Source: Acanthornis magna (lineage: Eukaryota; Chordata; Aves; Passeriformes; Acanthizidae). From it: 64,000 bases of DNA. Location of the stretch: NCBI GenBank assembly GCA_036785705.1, contig JAWUZG010000015.1, positions 5,967,001 through 6,031,000 of the forward strand. The letters run 5' to 3'. Shown in pieces: positions 61,117 to 64,000 of the stretch. The notes under the pieces were generated by a model that ran no database searches, was not told where the DNA came from, and was given only the letters and a program-made list of their open reading frames with translations. Position 1 is the stretch's first letter; each line of letters begins with the position of its first letter. The position numbers were made by a program, and so were the translations under genes.

Positions 61117-62392
61117 TTAAAGGGCGCAGCATGAGGTCAGCACATGGTCACAGCCTAGAATCCTGCATGGGCTTCCTGTCCCGTCCCTGGTGCAATCCTC
61201 GGAGGTGGGAGCTCTGTGCACGTTTTTCTAGATCTCTTCTCTCCTTCTGGCTTTGTCTCTGCCTGTCTTTCTTCTCCTACTTCTCTTTGCCTAGAACTTT
61301 TGGCTAACATAGCATTTTGTATGTTTCAGGGTTCTTCTCCGTGGGGCTCAGTTGATGCTAGGTAAATGCTAAATTAACACTGAGTACTGCTCTGGTAAGT
61401 AGTTGAGAGTTGAATTCTATGTTGTATTTCATCCTTTGCCGAAGATGGTTTATTTTTGAGCATTTGATTTTGATCCTTTTGCCAGTAAGGCTTCAGTGTG
61501 ATTTTCACCTCTTGACTATATCTGGTGGGGATTTCTCCTTTGCGCTAAGAGAGAGCAGTAGAACCCTGAGTTAAACCGCTGGATCTAAGGCTCCAGGGCT
61601 TAACAGGTGCCTCCATTGCCAACTGCACACGTTTTAATCTGTGCCACCTATGGTGCTGAGCCCCTCTGGCCCAGTGCCAAGCTGCCCTCAGGGGGGTGGG
61701 TCAGGCTGGAGAGATCTAAAGGGCCTGGAGCTCCAGCAACACTGGCGCTGGAAAGGGCCTGCCGAGGCCATTGCAGCAGCGCCCCAACATTGCTGCTCCT
61801 CCATCTTTCTGAGGTGGAAAACCCAGGTAGTGTGTTGGGGTAATTAGCTAGGGCTAGGGTTAGGGTTACGCCTAGGGTTAGGGTTAGGAGATCTAAAGGG
61901 CCGCGAGCTCCAGGAGCACTGGCGCTGGAAAGGGCCTGCCAAGACGAACGCGGCAAGGCCCCAACCTTGCTGCTCCCACACCTTTCTGATCTGGACCCCC
62001 CACAGGGGTGGGCACCTCGGCCCCAGCCCCAGGCTCGGGCCTAGGCTGCCCTGTGGCTCGGGCTTAGGCTTCAGAGAGCTGTGGAGTCTACAGCTGCAGG
62101 GACGCTGGCACTGGACAGGACATTGCAAGGGCATCCATCACGGCAGGCTGCTGCCAGAGACTGGATGTTCCATGGCTCTAAACATCCGGGAATGGCCTGT
62201 GTCTGCTGCGAGGGGCCAGCTGGGTTTTGCTGATGGTGAGGCCTTCAGCGCCTGCTGCGGCCCCAGAGCTGCTCCAAGGCCTGGCTGAGCTGTCAGCCCT
62301 GGACTCTTGGGCTGGCAGTGCTCACCTGGGCCCTGAGTGGCCATGTGACCAGCAGTCCCAACTGAGGGCTGGGGACATGAAGGCCATGGGGC
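61117..62392 (+). repeat. Satellite copy 49 (A-type)
   Basis: 1,276 bp, long class, AGGTAA, CCAGTAAGG. Telomere-like block 61846-61888 (GGTTACGCC). Private T at 62234. A-type 3' end with GCTGCTCC and CCCAACT. Matches copy 42 apart from CCAGTAAGG and the private T. Confidence 0.95.
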
Positions 62393-63663
62393 TTAAAGGG
62401 CGCAGCATGAGGTCAGCACATGGTCACAGCCTAGAATCCTGCATGGGCTTCCTGTCCCGTCCCTGGTGCAATCCTCAAAGGTGGGAGCTCTGTGCACGTT
62501 TTTCTAGATCTCTCCTTCTGGCTTTGTCTCTGCCTGTCTTTCTTCTCCTACTTCTCTTTGCCTAGAACTTTTGGCTAACATAGCATTTTGTATGTTTCAG
62601 GGTTCTTCTCCGTGGGGCTCAGTTGATGCTAGGTAAATGCTAAATTAACACTGAGTACTGCTCTGGTAAGTAGTTGAGAGTTGAATTCTATGTTGTATTT
62701 CATCCTTTGCCGAAGATGGTTTATTTTTGAGCATTTGATTTTGATCCTTTTGCCAATAAGGCTTCAGTGTGATTTTCACCTCTTGACTATATCTGGTGGG
62801 GATTTCTCCTTTGCGCTAAGAGAGAGCAGTAGAACCCTGAGTTAAACCGCTGGATCTAAGGCTCCAGGGCTTAACAGGTGCCTCCATTGCCAACTGCACA
62901 CGTTTTAATCTGTGCCACCTATGGTGCTGAGCCCCTCTGGCCCAGTGCCAAGCTGCCCTCAGGGGGGTGGGTCAGGCTGGAGAGATCTAAAGGGCCTGGA
63001 GCTCCAGCAACACTGGCGCTGGAAAGGGCCTGCCGAGGCCATTGCAGCAGCACCCCAACATTGCTGCTCCTCCATCTTTCTGAGGTGGAAAACCCAGGTA
63101 GTGTGTTGGGGTAATTAGCTAGGGCTAGGGTTAGGGTTCCGCCTAGGGTTAGGGTTAGGAGATCTAAAGGGCCGCGAGCTCCAGGAGCACTGGCGCTGGA
63201 AAGGGCCTGCCAAGACGAACGCGGCAAGGCCCCAACCTTGCTGCTCCCACACCTTTCTGATCTGGACCCCCCACAGGGGTGGGCACCTCGGCCCCAGCCC
63301 CAGGCTCGGGCCTAGGCTGCCCTGTGGCTCGGGCTTAGGCTTCAGAGAGCTGTGGAGTCTACAGCTGCAGGGACGCTGGCACTGGACAGGACATTGCGAG
63401 GGCATCCATCATGGCAGGCTGCTGCCAGAGACTGGATGTTCCATGGCTCTAAACATCCAGGAATGGCCTGTGTCTGTTGCGAGGGGCCAGCTGGGTTTTG
63501 CTGACGGTGAGGCCTTCACCGCCTGCTGCGGCCCCAGAGCCGCCCCAAGGCCTGGCTGAGCTGTCAGCCCTGGACTCTTGGGCTGGCAGTGCTCACCTGG
63601 GCCCTGAGTGGCCATGAGACCAGCAGTCCCAACTGAGGGCTGGGCACATGAAGGCCATGGGGC
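62393..63663 (+). repeat. Satellite copy 50 (B-type)
   Basis: 1,271 bp, short class, AGGTAA, CCTCAAAGG (62477-62478) as in copy 43, CCAATAAGG, GCACCCC. Telomere-like block 63117-63159 (GGTTCCGCC). B-type 3' end with CACCGCC (C at 63519) as in copy 46, and CTGGGCACATG as in copies 28 and 43: a mosaic of at least two sources. Confidence 0.95.
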
Positions 63664-64000
63664 TTAAAGGGCGCAGCATGAGGTCAGCACATGGTCACAG
63701 CCTAGAATCCTGCATGGGCTTCCTGTCCCGTCCCTGGTGCAATCCTCGGAGGTGGGAGCTCTGTGCACGTTTTTCTAGATCTCTTCTCTCCTTCTGGCTT
63801 TGTCTCTGCCTGTCTTTCTTCTCCTACTTCTCTTTGCCTAGAACTTTTGGCTAACATAGCATTTTGTATGTTTCAGGGTTCTTCTCCGTGGGGCTCAGTT
63901 GATGCTAGGTAAATGCTAAATTAACACTGAGTACTGCTCTGGTAAGTAGTTGAGAGTTGAATTCTATGTTGTATTTCATCCTTTGCCGAAGATGGTTTAT
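63664..64000 (+). repeat. Satellite copy 51, cut by the window edge
   Basis: First 337 bp only. Long class, AGGTAA, AGATGGTT. It matches the start of copy 44, extending the seven-unit block duplication to the window edge. The array continues to the right. Confidence 0.95.

Larger units (their letters stand above)
1..64000 (+). repeat. Tandem satellite array, 1,271/1,276-bp unit with telomere-like core, about 50.3 copies
   Basis: The same unit recurs without interruption from the first to the last base. Fixed landmarks, for example the junction GGCTTAACAGGTGCC, return every 1,271 or 1,276 bases, with a few one- to four-base departures. Counting from TTAAAGGGCG at base 1 gives 50 complete copies and a partial 51st. 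Copies differ by roughly ten or so substitutions, so identity is around 99 percent by eye. Both edges of the array lie outside the window. Embedded TTAGGG blocks and CpG-biased variation indicate vertebrate nuclear DNA; the satellite family was not recognised. Subtelomeric placement is inferred. Unit boundaries are a phase choice of mine, not a biological start. Confidence 0.97.

Noticed and set aside
1..64000. CRISPR array or bacterial repeat region
   Set aside because: The spacing is 1.27 kb with no unique spacers, and TTAGGG content and CpG decay indicate vertebrate DNA.
1..64000. Centromeric satellite with CENP-B boxes
   Set aside because: I found no match to the CENP-B box core (TTCG...A..CGGG) in the unit, and the unit is much longer than typical centromeric monomers. 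A pericentromeric position is still not excluded.

Overview
The whole 64 kb window is one head-to-tail tandem array of a satellite DNA unit of 1,271 or 1,276 bp. There are 50 complete copies and one partial copy of 337 bp at the right end. All copies share one orientation and copies differ at only a few sites each. No unique sequence, array edge, transposon insertion or protein gene is visible. Several short open frames recur in each copy, overlap each other on both strands in the GC-rich part, and look like by-products of GC-rich sequence.

The sequence points to a vertebrate, most likely a mammal. Each copy carries a degenerate TTAGGG block. Most differences between copies are C-to-T or G-to-A changes at CpG sites, as expected of methylated germline DNA. 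I do not recognise the satellite family and do not name a species. A subtelomeric location is an inference from the telomeric core; a pericentromeric or interstitial array is possible.

Unit layout, counted from TTAAAGGGCG at window base 1: (i) about 115 bp of mixed sequence; (ii) a roughly 55 bp pyrimidine tract carrying one (1,271 bp) or two (1,276 bp) copies of TCTCT; (iii) an AT-rich part of about 300 bp with a splice-acceptor-like and donor-like pair and the only EcoRI site I saw; (iv) a GC-rich part of about 790 bp built partly on a repeat of about 180 bp. The first two sub-repeats are 177 bp apart, with the telomere-like block between them. A faint third follows 186 bp later.

The copies fall into two main haplotypes at their 3' end. 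A-type has GCAAGGG, ATCACGG, CCGGGAA and ATGTGACC. B-type has GCGAGGG, ATCATGG, CCAGGAA, CTGTTGCG and ATGAGACC. From about 39.5 kb rightward these largely alternate, like an emerging dimeric higher-order repeat. Further left, order is irregular and private variants are more frequent. Multi-copy blocks have been duplicated at offsets of 1, 2, 3, 4, 7, 14 and 18 units, which records unequal exchange and gene conversion. All telomere-like blocks read TTAGGG on the + strand; if native orientation is kept, the chromosome end would lie beyond the right edge.
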